This document shows positions 1 through 11,543 of a stretch of 64,000 nucleotides of DNA, in pieces (the first letter of the stretch is position 1; every line of letters begins with the position of its first letter). The DNA comes from Otis tarda (lineage: Eukaryota; Chordata; Aves; Otidiformes; Otididae). The notes beneath the pieces are model-generated. The model saw nothing but the letters and a program-made list of their open reading frames with translations. It made no database searches and was not told the DNA's origin. The position numbers and the translations under genes were made by a program. Location: assembly GCA_026413225.1 (NCBI GenBank), contig CM048575.1, forward strand, positions 6,538,001 to 6,602,000, written 5' to 3'.

Positions 1-3000
1 GGCAGGAAACATTTTTAGTCATTGCTCGTTAGGCATCGGGAGCTCTGTCTGCAGCTGAGCGTGGAGGTTTGCACTTGTTCTCCTTCCCCGAGGATTACTG
101 ACTGTGGCTAAGCCAACGCATCACACAAGCATATTCTTTTCCCTCAGTCCTTCTTAGTGGATTAATCAAACCAAAAATCCAGAATACAGATGTTGAACAT
201 AAAGAGAAAGTTCCATTTCGATTTCAGCGCCTCTGCTGAATGCTGCCACAGGGTGAACCTCTGTACAATACCAGTCTCCAGCTGGGAGATTTACCGTTAG
301 ACTGGAGGTAAGACTGTGTAACTCTCGGGATACTGAAGCACAGAAACAAATCACCGAGGGACAGCCCAGAGGTTGAGGATCATTCAGGTAAAGTCTACCT
401 GCTTATCTCTTGAGCAATATACTATGAACTCTTCTCTTCAAACATGCCCATATTTTATTTACCATTTCACCTTTACATAGGGAGGTCCTACATTTTCCAC
501 AACAGGAGATTTTTAAGAATAGGTTAGACAAGGAACCATCCAAAATGACCTATGATCTCTGGAGCTTCACTGGTTTACATTAACTGAAGGTCCAGTTCTG
601 AACCTCCATTCTCCACTACGCTGCGGTGTTCATTATACGCAGTCAGACACAAGAATAGCAACCTTTTCACACACTTCGATGTCAGTGACCACAGGAGATA
701 CTCTGGAGTAGAAAATCAGGTCAAGAGCCTGGACTCTGGATAAAGTCACTCCATAGGAGGACACTTCAAAAGAAACCCTATCGTGCCATCACCGCACGAA
801 CCAACCACTCTATATGTGGTACCCATTCCTTCTGCCTTTGTACGTCAGTAGGAAACTGCCCAAAGAGAAGTCCTGCCTTTCATCTGCGGTGAAACTGAGA
901 TCCTCACATATCACAGGAGACTTTACCCGCAATAAGGATGAATAAGGTATAAGAAAAAAAGGAGACTGACCTAACCAGATGGATTCTATATTGGTACTAG
1001 GAGTCACACCTTGTTTTTCATCCAGTCCTACCTGTGAAATACTTCTGATGAAATTCTTTAAATGCAGCTTGCTCCTATGTTACCCTGTGTTAGTAAATTT
1101 TCCTTGTGACAAGCCTGTAGATAGCAATCAGTAACCTCTCTGCTCAATTTTTCCTTCACAAACCTTCTTTTTAGAATGAATAAAGAAGAGCTAGTGGAAC
1201 AGGAGAAAAATGGGTTGATATATTTTGCCATTAAACTGGAGCTAGGCTTCAGGTTATCATAAAAGATGTTACCTGGTGAAAAGCACATCTCAGCACTGCA
1301 CATTTACACCCCTGTTGATGACGTATATCAAATCCGCTAAGCTCAAAAGTCAAACCAAGATTACCCTGTCCTAATAAATATCGATCACCTCACTAGTCCT
1401 TGTTTTACAGTCCTTAATTAAACACAATGCCCAAAACTTTGCCTGTTTCCCAGCAGATGAGAAGCAATGCTTTATCACTAATGCTCTTCAGCAAAAAGAA
1501 AAAAGCCCAGTCCTCAGCCGCTGTCAAGTCACCACGCCGTGCCATCGGCCACGTTACAGAGGGTCTAACGAGCCCACGTGAGATCAAGACCCTGCTGTGC
1601 CACGCACAGAGCAGAGGCAGAGATCACTGAGCTGCGTCTGTTCCAATAGGACATCAATAAACGACCGGAGATGGAGGAAGACACCAAGGGCTATTAAAGA
1701 AGGCAGTGGCAGAGCCAGACCTTTCACCACCCGATCAGGGTACTCACCACTAAACAGATTAATCCTCGATAGCTGGTTTGATCAGCTCCCAAGGACAGAA
1801 AAAGGCAGGCAGGGAAGGAGACCTTTTGTAAACCCCAGCCCTACCGCTCCCCGCTCCTGCATTGCTAGAAAGAGGTTTGTGCACTTGCTTCACCCACATT
1901 TGTATCTCCTTAGCCTTTCGCATGAGTTGAAGGCATCTCGGTGCTGTTTGACAGTGTATATTACAGGTGTTGTCATGGCAATGATTTATGCAGGAATTAG
2001 TCACCGCAGCACTTCTACAACGGGCTGGAGAACAATAGGAAAAACTGCACATTTGGAAGTTCCTGTGATACAGAGGTTGAGGGTTGGGGAAAAGAGATTA
2101 GATTACTTTCAAACCTCTGATTCCGACAGTGACATTTAAACAGCTCAGGGAAAAGTCGGTGCCTAATCACAAGCGTTATTAATAGCAACCTGACAATAAC
2201 CCAAATGTCATATTAAACCGTGCTAGCAGTTGCAATTGTATATTCACTACTGGCCCGTTTCTGAATTAATTGAGGATTGAGTAACAACTGGAGCAGAGAA
2301 GAAATTATTACATTTGCATTGTCATATAATGAGGAAAGAGTCAGAGTTTATTGACAACAGAGTGGTTTATCCCGTGGGCCCCGCTGCTGTCAGAAGTTCT
2401 GCTGAATTGCCTCAAATGCAATTTTCCCATTCTCCTTACTGGTTTTGAACGGAGCCCCGTGGCCCTGTCAGCACTTCAGCCAAAAGGGAGAGGAAGCCCC
2501 AGAGGTCCAACTGTTATTTCCCAGCCCACAGTCATCAGCTTTGCTACGTACCACCACCACTTCACAAGACCACACGGTGCAATTACTTCCATGCTCTTTC
2601 TTCATTTTGAGTGCTGGCTGGCAGTAAATCTTTACTAACTTCTTAATAGTTTTTAACATATGCATTGTCACATGGATTTACCATCAAACTCAGCCGCTAA
2701 GCCCAGTGAAAGCATCAGAGGCACAGAATGTATCTGTCCAAATTATATCAGTTTCTGCGGATGTCTTTAGAGGATAGCAGATCCATACTGCCCACCAGAG
2801 CTTCAGTAAAAGGTATTTTTCTCCGGTTGCTTTTAACTTGTTTCCCTTGGATCTTTCTGCAGTAAGAGAGCAATTGTTAGCATGAGGAGCCAGGCCGGGA
2901 GTGGCCAGGCTTTGCCAATTTAAAGCTCTGAGCAGGGGAAAGTGAACATTAGAGTCTGTCCTTATTCTCCTTTATCCTCGAAGCCTTCTGTACCATTTCA

Positions 3001-5144
3001 CATCTACAGGAGTGCTTCACGGCCTCTCAATTGAACGAAAAAAATACAGAGACAGCAGAGCGGCTGCTGGGACTTCAGGGAACTCGGTGTTCCACTGTAA
3101 ACATGACAAGCATTGAAGATGGGTGGGAATGTCCTTTCTCTGGAAAGTCCCCAGCTCCAGGCCTTTCACGCTTGCAAGAAGAAAAAATCTAGAAGGACTT
3201 TTTAAGAAATATTTTTATAAGCTTGCAAGAATTCAAACCAGCACTGAGCATCCCTGCATTCACACCGGCTTCTCAGATCTGGTCACTTAGTTCAACATTA
3301 CCATCCAACACATCTCTTAAGCACATAAATACTTCAGCTGCCCTGCACACTGCTGTGCCAGAGCTGTATAACAACCAGCAATAAGAACCCCGTACAGCAT
3401 GAAGGAATTCGCACTGGAGCTGGATGAAGGACAACTATTGCATTTAGCAGAGAAAATGTTTTTACTTCTGCGTGAAATGGAGCGGGCACTGCCATCCCGA
3501 GGAGCACCATATGGGACACCAGAGCCGGGAGCCAGAACTCCCGCGCTTCCAGGCTTTTAGCTAGTTGAGTTGCTGGGCAGGCACCCCAGCTTTAAAGCAG
3601 ATCTAGGTAGCATAAAACTGCCAGACTGCATTCAATAGCTGCCTTCTTTCTTCCAGAATCAAAAATCACACTGTTTCTGCAAACAAATTTGACAAATTGG
3701 CAAATTCTGAGTGAAAACAGAACAGCATCACTTCGTACAAAAGTTACTGCTAAGCTCTAGTCACAGTCTAGAATCCAGCTCCCATAACGAACTGAACTTA
3801 TCAGCACCACTTAAACTCCAAAGTCGAATCAGCAATCAAAACCACTGCAAAAATAGCAGGCTAGATTTTAACCAGTGAAAGGTGTAATTCTCCTGATGTC
3901 AAAAAATAGTATTATCAATTTGTGCTAGTTGAGATCTAACTCCTTATATTTTGCATTTTTTATACATTTTATTTTGCCTTTCTACCTCCGGCTTTCCTGT
4001 AAGCAGGAATGACTGGGCAGTCAGAACTGCCAGCCTGACCCATGGCAAACCCGCCCGGATGATCCCAGACACAGCTTTGACGGGCCACGCTAATTGCAGC
4101 TAATTGTTGGACTGGATGTTCCCAGGTTTTCCCCCTGACTAGCTGTTTGACATCTTGCATTTGCTCTGGATGGATTTTAATTTGTAGAGCACTCACTCAC
4201 AGAATCCTCTGCTCACTGGCAGCTGTCACGCTTGCTGTCACCTGCCTCACAATTTGTCCTCTTCCACGCGGAGAGAACGGCCGTTTTGCAGGAAACTAGT
4301 CCCATCTCTGCCAAATAAGTTGAGATTGTAGCCTTCTGGGCAACAAATTCCTTTCCCAGCCCTATTCTGCCCCTGTGGTGAGCACAGAAATTCCAAACCC
4401 AGCTTCGCAGTTATCGTTTCCCCACCCGCAGCAAGGGAGTGCCTGCCAGCGAGCCCCTCTCCAGGCCTTTCACTCCAAAGCGGATAACATCCCAGCTGCG
4501 ACCGATGCCCTGGCAGCACCACAGTGCTTGGCTGGGCAAAGAGGGCTCTGAGCTCTTCCTGTCCTGGCCAGCTCTTTTCTGCAGAAAGAAGGACACATAT
4601 GTTTGTTCTTGCAAACTCAGATCTATAACCTGGGAAAGCCTCATCGTGTGTGCCTGTATACGTCCTCTTATAACCTGCTCCAAAGTATTTCCTGTTAAGG
4701 TAAATTAATGGCTTCACTCTTCCTTCTTTCTGCTGCATGACCACTCATCTGAAACACTGGTAACGTTCAATTTATTGGAGTGGATGCTTCCAGACCTGCA
4801 GTTCAAGGACTTGTGTCAAGGTACTCAATTTCTTCACTGACAGGCAGTTTTGCTCACACAAATACCTTGGCCAGGTGAATGAAGGGTGAGCATCCAAGAA
4901 TAAAAGAGTTCCCCAAACATTTACCCAGCTCAAAGGAACATAATTACTACAAAGTTAAAATGCAGGGCTGGGCTATGGGTGTACAACTGCTTTTCTAATA
5001 ACACCGCTCTGAATTATCTCAGCAGTCCTTCCCACTTCCCCTTTCCAAGAAAAATAATCTCCTGTGGCAGCTGTACCCTGAGAAACACACCCTGTTCCCC
5101 TCCACACACTGACACAAGCCAGCAAATGAGGTGATTAGCTTCAA
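1..5144. other. Unique non-coding sequence
   Basis: I recognise no gene or repeat family here. Open frames on both strands are short, overlap one another and show no domain. The sequence is mixed in composition. An AT-rich part near 2150-2350 carries many TAAT/ATTA motifs and could be regulatory, but nothing in one sequence proves it. The stretch may be intronic or intergenic. Confidence 0.6.
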
Positions 5145-5455
5145 CCGCAGCCCTTCGTGCTTCTCAGGAGGGAATAACGAAAGGATTTGGTACCACGGCG
5201 CAGCCCCTGACCTTCACAAAGCTGCACCAGGCTGAAGAGCCGGCTCCGCAACCCCGACCACGCCAACTGCTGCAAGGCAGGGACACGAGCACCATCTGAC
5301 ACGCACAGCTGCGCTCGGCTGCGGAACGGAAGGAACTCCAGCCTCAGCCCCTTCTGTATCTGCCTCCTTCCTAGCCGTGACCAGCGCAACCAGCTGCGCG
5401 GACATTTGTTCATCCAGGCCAACAACAAGTAGCCGAGCGGTAGGGAAGCAGCCAT
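5145..5455. other. CpG-rich segment
   Basis: This segment has clearly more CG dinucleotides than its flanks, which are CpG-poor like most vertebrate DNA. Overlapping open frames on the minus strand follow from the GC richness and have no recognisable domain. I see no TATA or CCAAT arrangement. It could be a small unmethylated island, the remnant of an old GC-rich repeat, or an unrecognised exon. Confidence 0.4.
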
Positions 5456-5627
5456 CGGGAAGCAGAAGAAAGATAGGCTTGGCTGAAAAGTCTGCGAGCT
5501 GGCAGGATTTTATCTGGAGCCTGAAAACCTGCAGCCCTGGACAAGCCTGAGCACACAGACACAGCCGCAGCTGCAAGGAGCACTGTTGGCTGGGAAGATT
5601 TAATGTGCACAAATAAGGAGCTATATA

Positions 5628-5650
5628 TTTTTTTTTCTTTTTTTTTTTTT
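5628..5650. repeat. Poly-T tract
   Basis: Two runs of T (9 and 13) are separated by a single C. On the minus strand this reads as an A-rich tail, but no retroposon body is recognisable next to it, so I treat it as a simple repeat. Confidence 0.8.
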
Positions 5651-5989
5651 CATTGAGAGAAGGCTTGTGGCAACTTCTCAATGTGATAATTGTGATCAGA
5701 GAGGCAAAAAGAACTCAGTATAGAAACAGGATACACCTGAATCCCTTAATACAGGGATCAGTTTCCAGGGAGCTTCTGTCTCCTGCTTCTCTCATTTTGA
5801 CATTGTCACGTCCACATTATGTGACAAAGCGACAGCTTCAAAAACATGGCAGGGAAAAGAGAGCCCTCACACGCAGTAATGTCCCGCTGGAAACACCGTG
5901 TCTCTGGATCACTGATTAACCACAGCCAAAGGCCGCTGAGACAAATCTCAAAGGCCAGAAATGGCAAAAGGCTCTCCCCAGAGCTGCCA

Positions 5990-6125
5990 AGTGCTGCAGC
6001 GGTGGGTGCCTGCCTTTGGCGGCGAGGCGCGTGCACCCAGGTGACACGCAGCACTGGCGAGCTCGCGTTCCCCGCCTGCACAAGAGCTTTTCCAACAAAG
6101 CCTCGCCGTGCACTAACACGGCTAC
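5990..6125. other. Small CpG-rich segment
   Basis: CG dinucleotides cluster here, including GGCGGCGAGGCGCG near 6019, within otherwise CpG-poor DNA. Overlapping frames on both strands have no recognisable product. I see no promoter elements beside it. Confidence 0.35.
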
Positions 6126-7310
6126 ACGGTGGCTGGCTTGGAGCTGGTTCATGGCATCTGGCTCGCTGTGCAGAGCGTTCACGTCTGTGTGATGCAAGGG
6201 GCACTCCTGTCCCAGAGCAAGGAGGACAGCTGTTGGCACAAAAAAAGCAGAGCTACTGGCAAGGGATAAATGTATTTACCTGTCCTTCTCCAAGAAGTAC
6301 GTAAAATGTAATCTACATAGGGGATTCAGAATTACACAAGCAATAAAGAGGTAATTACATTCACACTAATGCCTTCAACTGGTCTGGCAACACACATTGG
6401 CATAGGACCAGAAAGTTATAGCACAAAGTGATTAGAGACAGGTAACAGCTAAAAATGCAGAGTGAGATTAATTAATAATTGATGGTATAGGTAGAAGCTG
6501 GATAAAGTATAATTAATGCTGAACAAACTTGATATAACTCTGCCTTGCTAAAGGCTAATAAAATGTTTCAGTGCTCTCCAGGATCTGTGTTTTAAAAACT
6601 CACGGGATCAGAGCATCTGCTAGATGTAAGCCTGCACAGCTCCGCTGACTGCAGAGACTCTGGTTCGTCACCTCAGGAAGTCACGCTGTGGTATTTCCTG
6701 ACCACGTCACGCGTAAGCCTGTACAGATATACACACACTCACTGTACGTATACGTAGCCCTTTTTTTCCTCAGAGTACACGTTCATTCAGAGAGCCTTTT
6801 GCAAACCTTACAAACTGTAACATACTGTGGGAATACGAATACTGAAGTTATGAGAAACCTGCTACTTAATGACTGGTGTTGCCAGCAAGTGATTCAAGCT
6901 GGCCAAAAATACCCACGGTAACGAGTTACAGAATCAGAGCCCCCAAGCTCCAGATGAGTAAGTAGCAACTCACTGCCTGTAATTGCTGGATACCGAACAG
7001 TCAGAACCTGCGTTCGCAGCTGCCTGTAGCGTTATTTCCAAAGCTCACAAGAACTGATGGGCAGAAAAATACTCCATTTGTCTGCGAACATCTCCGTGCC
7101 AGGGATTCTCTTATCCCCATGGTGTTTGCAGGGTTGGTAATGCTGGCTAATAGCCCCAGCTGCAACAAATAATACCTGAACAGCAGTAAAATCTAGGCCC
7201 CAAGAATCAACATCATCCCATTTAGATCAAAGAGGCCGAACTATTTTCCTCAGATCACACAATGGAAGAAAAAAGAGCATCTATGACTAACATTCAATGT
7301 GAAGCACTTA
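6126..7310. other. Unique AT-rich non-coding sequence
   Basis: No gene or repeat is recognised. The part from about 6300 to 6580 is AT-rich with several TAAT/ATTA cores and low repeat content, the appearance often seen in conserved non-coding elements. That reading is inference only. Confidence 0.5.
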
Positions 7311-7487
7311 TTAAAATACCAAAGTAGCATAAAACCATCCAAGAGCTGCCACGATCAAGAAAATAGCTGTGAAGTACTCACGTTTACATGTCCTACATAG
7401 ATGCAATGCGTAGGGATTGTCTTCAGAGAAGGTAACACTTAACAGAAGAATCAGGAGCAGAGAGAACCAGGCCACCACCCTCAACAT
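7311..7487 (-). CDS. Candidate small membrane ORF, 58 aa, unrecognised
   Basis: From the first ATG (7487-7485) the frame encodes 58 residues and ends in TAA. The translation starts with a hydrophobic stretch like a signal peptide or membrane anchor (about residues 3-20), then a polar middle with two cysteines in a CRTCKRE motif (about 31-37), then a second hydrophobic segment (about 39-57). I do not recognise a family. The length is well within what chance gives, and no splice or promoter context supports translation. It is listed because the two-segment layout is orderly. It may be a random frame in a T-rich strand. Confidence 0.12.
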   Translation of the reverse strand: MLRVVAWFSLLLILLLSVTFSEDNPYALHLCRTCKREYFTAIFLIVAALGWFYATLVF

Positions 7488-7954
7488 CAACACAAAGAGC
7501 CCTCTCCTCCTGGTATTAATCCTGAGACTGACTGACTGATTGATTGCCTGAGCCTGCCCTGCTTCCTGCCTGTGCCATCACTCAGGAATGAGAACTGCCA
7601 TCATCATTCCCTGACTCCAGATCTTGTTGGAAACTACTCCAGATCCTAAGTCTGGGCTTATAAGAAGCTTAAAAAAAAGAGCCTGGTAAGGCTACGAACA
7701 GGCTTCAGAAAATTAACGAGCCACGTTCAACAGAAGGGCAGTTTAGTGCTGAACCCTCTCCCCCTTGGCTTTAGAGGCAGCAGGACACCGGCCGACGCAC
7801 GGCTCGGGTGCACGGGCTGTCTGGAGCTGGGGGCAACAAACACCCCGTTCGTTAGTGCGGTAGCTCAAGATGATGGGCATGCAGGACCCCTCAGTCCTAC
7901 CCACGACTTTGCTCTGCCCTTGAAGGGCACCAATACGCACCTCACAAGGCCAGC

Positions 7955-8165
7955 GTGAGGATTAACGAGGCAGTATTTGCAAAGCGCTTTGAACACGAAA
8001 AACTTGAGCTCACTGTGCCTCTGTTTACACATGTATTAAGCAAGTATCATAACACCTACCCCAGAGGGTTGACAGTAAGCTTATTTATTTTTTGTTTGCA
8101 AAGCACTCGGAGATCCTAGATGGAAAACGCTGCAGAAATAGTGAGTGTTATTGCTATCAGACAGA
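7955..8165 (+). repeat. Ancient SINE/LINE-derived repeat pair (MIR/L3-like)
   Basis: Two adjacent decayed pieces share the same pattern. The first reads GTGAGGATTAACGAGG followed by GCAAAGCGCTTTGAA. The second runs from a GTGCCTCTGTTTAC segment through ACCTACCCCAGAGGGTTG to GCAAAGCACTCGGAGATCCT and a trailing GTGTTATTGCTAT. The order matches the well-known old amniote elements with a 'gcctcagtttcc ... aaagcgctttgagatcc' layout. The exact subfamily cannot be named by eye. Confidence 0.6.
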
Positions 8166-8530
8166 CACGCACTGGAAACTTCTTGGCCGGCTCTAGATCC
8201 CAGGAATAAAGTGGAAAAAATGGAAAGTCAGCTCTTGATCCACACTAGCTCCTGTGGGTTCTGTTTTGTCAGGGAATCAGGGAAGGAACAACTGATCAGC
8301 CAGGTTTGTTTTAATGATGGCAGGGCAGAAGGGTTCCAGCCAGCACCGGTGAGATGGGTTACCTGCACAGCTGTAGCATGGGGGCTGGCTGAACTGGCAC
8401 CCACACGTGTGTTTTGGAGGAGTCCTAGCGAAACCCTGGCCTTCCCTGGCACAGCAAGGAAAGCTTTTTCAAAGAACACCTGCGGTTACTTCCTGGGAAC
8501 AGTGCAGCCTGTGAACCACAAGGCTTCATT

Positions 8531-8803
8531 TTAATCACCGTAAGCTAACGGATGTTCGGAGGTGTTTGCTTTCATCATGGGCACTGCCATGAGCCTTCCA
8601 GCTCCCAGGGCAATCAGCGATACAGCTAACCGCAGGAGGGCAATGGCTGCCTCTTGTTCTTCCTCAGAAGTGAAATGCATCTTCTTTCTGGAGACATCTC
8701 GCCCCACCAACTTCTCCTCTGCTCGGCATAATGAGGGCATCATTCTTCGCTGGTAGTTTTTGAAGTAGCTAATTATGCCGTACTGTGGGAAGCTGCTGCA
8801 CAT
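8531..8803 (-). CDS. Candidate small ORF, 90 aa, unrecognised
   Basis: The frame starts at ATG (8803-8801) and ends in TAA at 8533-8531. It encodes a basic first half, an acidic TSEEEQE patch (about residues 44-50), and a hydrophobic segment rich in Ala, Leu, Ile and Val (about 51-71). I do not recognise a family. The plus strand is also open across 8562-8756, which weakens the case because both strands lack stops. It could be the end of an exon, an old retrocopy, or chance. There is no poly-A tail next to it and no clear promoter. Confidence 0.15.
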   Translation of the reverse strand: MCSSFPQYGIISYFKNYQRRMMPSLCRAEEKLVGRDVSRKKMHFTSEEEQEAAIALLRLAVSLIALGAGRLMAVPMMKANTSEHPLAYGD

Positions 8804-9141
8804 TCCTCATGTTCTGGGCAATCCAAGAGAGTTTAACTAGGAATAATGGGACAAAGTTGTGCACAGAATATATTAAGCTGAGCATCAGGCAAAACCTCCT
8901 AGCAGGGATGCATAAGCATCAGGTGGTGCCTGATGAGAAACAGGAAAGGGATCATTTTAAACTGGACAGGACACAGCAGCAGCAAGTGAACAATGCCCCA
9001 TGGGTGTAATAGCTTTTAGTAATCTCTGACGGGACCCAACACTGGGACATGTCTTTCACTGAAGAGAGAGAAGAGAAAACAAAAAAATAAGGAGACCTTC
9101 AGTTAAACTAGGGGAAAGTGAGACACACTTTCTTTCAAGTT
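8804..9141. other. Non-coding sequence, nothing recognised
   Basis: This short unique stretch lies between the 90-aa candidate frame and the CR1 fragment. I see no gene, structured RNA or repeat. Confidence 0.5.
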
Positions 9142-9290
9142 ATAGAATCATAGGATAGTTTGGGTTGGAACAGAGCTTTAGAGGTCATCTAGTCCAACCC
9201 CGGTAATTCAAGAGCAGACAGAGTGTGCAAAAGAGTTCAGGAGCTTGTGTCCAGGTTTTATGTTGCACCCCTCTCCCAGTGCAGACACAC
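9142..9290 (-). mobile_element. CR1 LINE fragment, 3' end, decayed
   Basis: The plus strand starts with ATAGAATCATAGGATAG, then TTTGGGTTGGAA and TCATCTAGTCCAACCCC. This is the reverse complement of the avian CR1 3' tail, so the element lies on the minus strand. The match continues weakly through a GTGTCCAGG motif to about 9290. It is a short 5'-truncated copy with no reverse transcriptase part. It is more diverged than the copy at 21.6 kb. CR1 is the main LINE of birds and supports an avian source. Confidence 0.9.
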
Positions 9291-11189
9291 TTGCAGAACA
9301 AGGCCAGTGAGAAAGAACATCCATCTAAGCGTTGCCATCTTTTCCACATTGTCTAGGTTATATGTGGAAGGAAGAAATCTTCCCTCCCCTGGAACTTAAT
9401 TTTTTCTCTTCAGATCATATAACTTCTTTTTATTCCTGGCTAAATACAGAAAGTGTCAGGAATGCATCAGTGTTTTAACTGCTGATAAACAGAAAGCAGA
9501 AAATACATTTTATTTCTTCCTTTCACTAATATTCTTCACAGTGTCTTTTCCAGCCTCTTAAAGCTGCTTAACAGAGCAAATTCACGCCTCAGACAGCTGA
9601 CCCGTACTTGTTTTTTGCAGGTCATTCTGATCTGTACTTGAATGCAAGTGTTTTTCAAGCCTCACAATAATGCAGTTCTCCAGGGGAGCCTATGAAACGC
9701 ACTCAGATGGATTTTGGGATGAGATTCCAGCAGGGCTGGGTCTAATCAGCAAATCAGGACTGTGCTTCCTAAGGCTTTCTGTTTGTCTGTTTAACATGAA
9801 AGGCAGAGCAGCCCATTTGAATAACTCAGGATTAGCAAGGATAAACCTGACCGGCACGTTTTAACAATCTCAGAGCCACAAACCGGTATCAGGAGTCTCC
9901 GTGAGCTCCTGGCAAGTCCTGCACCATCAAACCCCAGGGATCCCTGCTCACAAGCTGAGGATGCACCAGGAGAGACAGATGACCTGCCTTCCTGCATCCC
10001 TGGGACGCCCAAGAAGAAACAGGGACCCTTGGGTTCAATGCTGTGTACACAGCTGAACAAAAAGCTGTGCCCCAAAGAAACACCATTGTTCAGGACCTCC
10101 CTCATCTGACTGGGCTGCCCAACAGCATCCCAAGATTTAATACCTAATGTTTAGCATACATGATGGTTCAGAAGCAAGACACGCACATGATCCAGCAGGA
10201 TCACATCAGCTTTGCTTCTTTTTGAGGCCAAGCTAAAAACATGAGGGCACGAACAGACTGAATCCATGCTTTGTGCGGTAGGTCACTTTCCAAAATCAGG
10301 ACCTACAAGATTCCCTAACAAATAACCACAGCAGGAATAAAAATACAGTCCCTATATTGAGTCCCTTGCAACATATGACCACCTCTACCTACTTGATCTG
10401 ATCTTCACCTATCACTCCCCACCCCAGGGACAGAAGGGGATGAGGCAATGAGTGAACAGGATATGTTATTTTCATGTTGTGCGCATTTCAGGCTTTGCCT
10501 GAGGCACTCAGAGAGCCTGCAAAGCTGTCTGGAATCCCTTGGTGTTTGTTAGCAGCTGTTGGTCCCAGCAAGTGGCAGTGATAATGAAGACTCTAAGTGG
10601 AAGAGGGAATTTAAAAAAAACCTAGCAGGAAGGTTTTTAGCCACAGAGCCAGCTCCACACAAGCAGCACTGTGTTTTGAGTCCTCGTCTTCCAGGGTTGC
10701 GGTCCCAAAGAGAAGAGATAAATCCAGTCTCTTGCCTCCAGCAACCCTCAGCCTTCGAAGAAGGTAGAAGCAACAATTTTTGGCAAAGGATGGATGAAGT
10801 ATGAGCACATGCAGGTGCCTCTCACCCCAGATGGACTCAGCAGGGAGAGGTCCCCTCTTAGCATAGGAACAGCTACAGGAGCAACATGGCTTATCGCTAT
10901 AGAGAAGGAGCAGTGTTTAAAAGAGGGCAAAAATCACCAGAGACAGTGACATTTTGTTCTTTCCTTATTGAATCCAACCACTCTATCTGTATAGTATTTG
11001 TTTTTGCAACACCCTCAAAGGAAGGATGACAATAGAAAACTGATATTCAGAAAATCTTTTATCACTTGGAGTGATATTCAGGCAGCACAAATACCACCCA
11101 CACTCTCATGCCATGTTTTCTGTCAGCTGACTCCAGTTTTCAAGAGAACCTTCCCCAAAGGAATCTGATCCTGGACCTCTGGCTTTGGC
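9291..11189. other. Unique non-coding sequence
   Basis: No gene or clear repeat is recognised. Overlapping open frames between 9670-10105 and 10549-10930 occur on both strands and have no domain. Confidence 0.5.
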
Positions 11190-11252
11190 CCAGGTCACAG
11201 AGGCAGTCTGGAGCGGGGCACGGCACACTAACCGCTGGACCGTCCTTCCCCA
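11190..11252 (+). repeat. MIR-like SINE tail fragment
   Basis: The order GGCCCAGGTCACAGAGGCAG then CACTAACCGCTGGACCGTCC resembles the second half of an ancient MIR/CORE-type SINE ('cccaaggtcacacagc ... ctctaaccactagaccatcc'). The copy is short and decayed, and its end points are approximate. Confidence 0.5.
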
Positions 11253-11507
11253 CAAGCCCCTTTAGATAAACCTCATTGGACAGGATCTTAAATTCTGTCT
11301 AAATGAGAATTAATGATGCTAATAATGAATAGAACCCACAAATCTTCAGTGAAACCAATGAGTATTTTGGGAGACAAATGACTATTACTGAGGCTATCGG
11401 AGAAGCCCTGAACCATAGCCACAGCGAGTACAAAGCAACGGTGCTCCCTGAAGCTAAGGGAAGAGTGCCAGTGTGCGCTTCGCCAGAAAACCTAGCCCCT
11501 TCTGAGT

Positions 11508-11511
<4 letters not shown>

Positions 11512-11542
<31 letters not shown>
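11512..11542 (+). repeat. Poly-A tract, 31 A
   Basis: This is an uninterrupted run of 31 A. It lies inside a 191-codon open frame (11378-11953), where it would encode a lysine run, so that frame is almost certainly not a gene. A long pure A run can mark a young retroposed insertion, but I cannot recognise a body upstream. It may be replication slippage. Confidence 0.9.

Positions 11543-11543
<1 letters not shown>

Noticed and set aside
4247..4744. 165-codon minus-strand frame with an overlapping plus-strand frame
   Set aside because: Both strands are open over the same part, no domain is visible and the length is within chance for GC-rich DNA.
5806..6304. Three overlapping frames of 107-152 codons on both strands
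   Set aside because: They coincide with a CpG-rich stretch where stop codons are rare, and none looks like a known protein.
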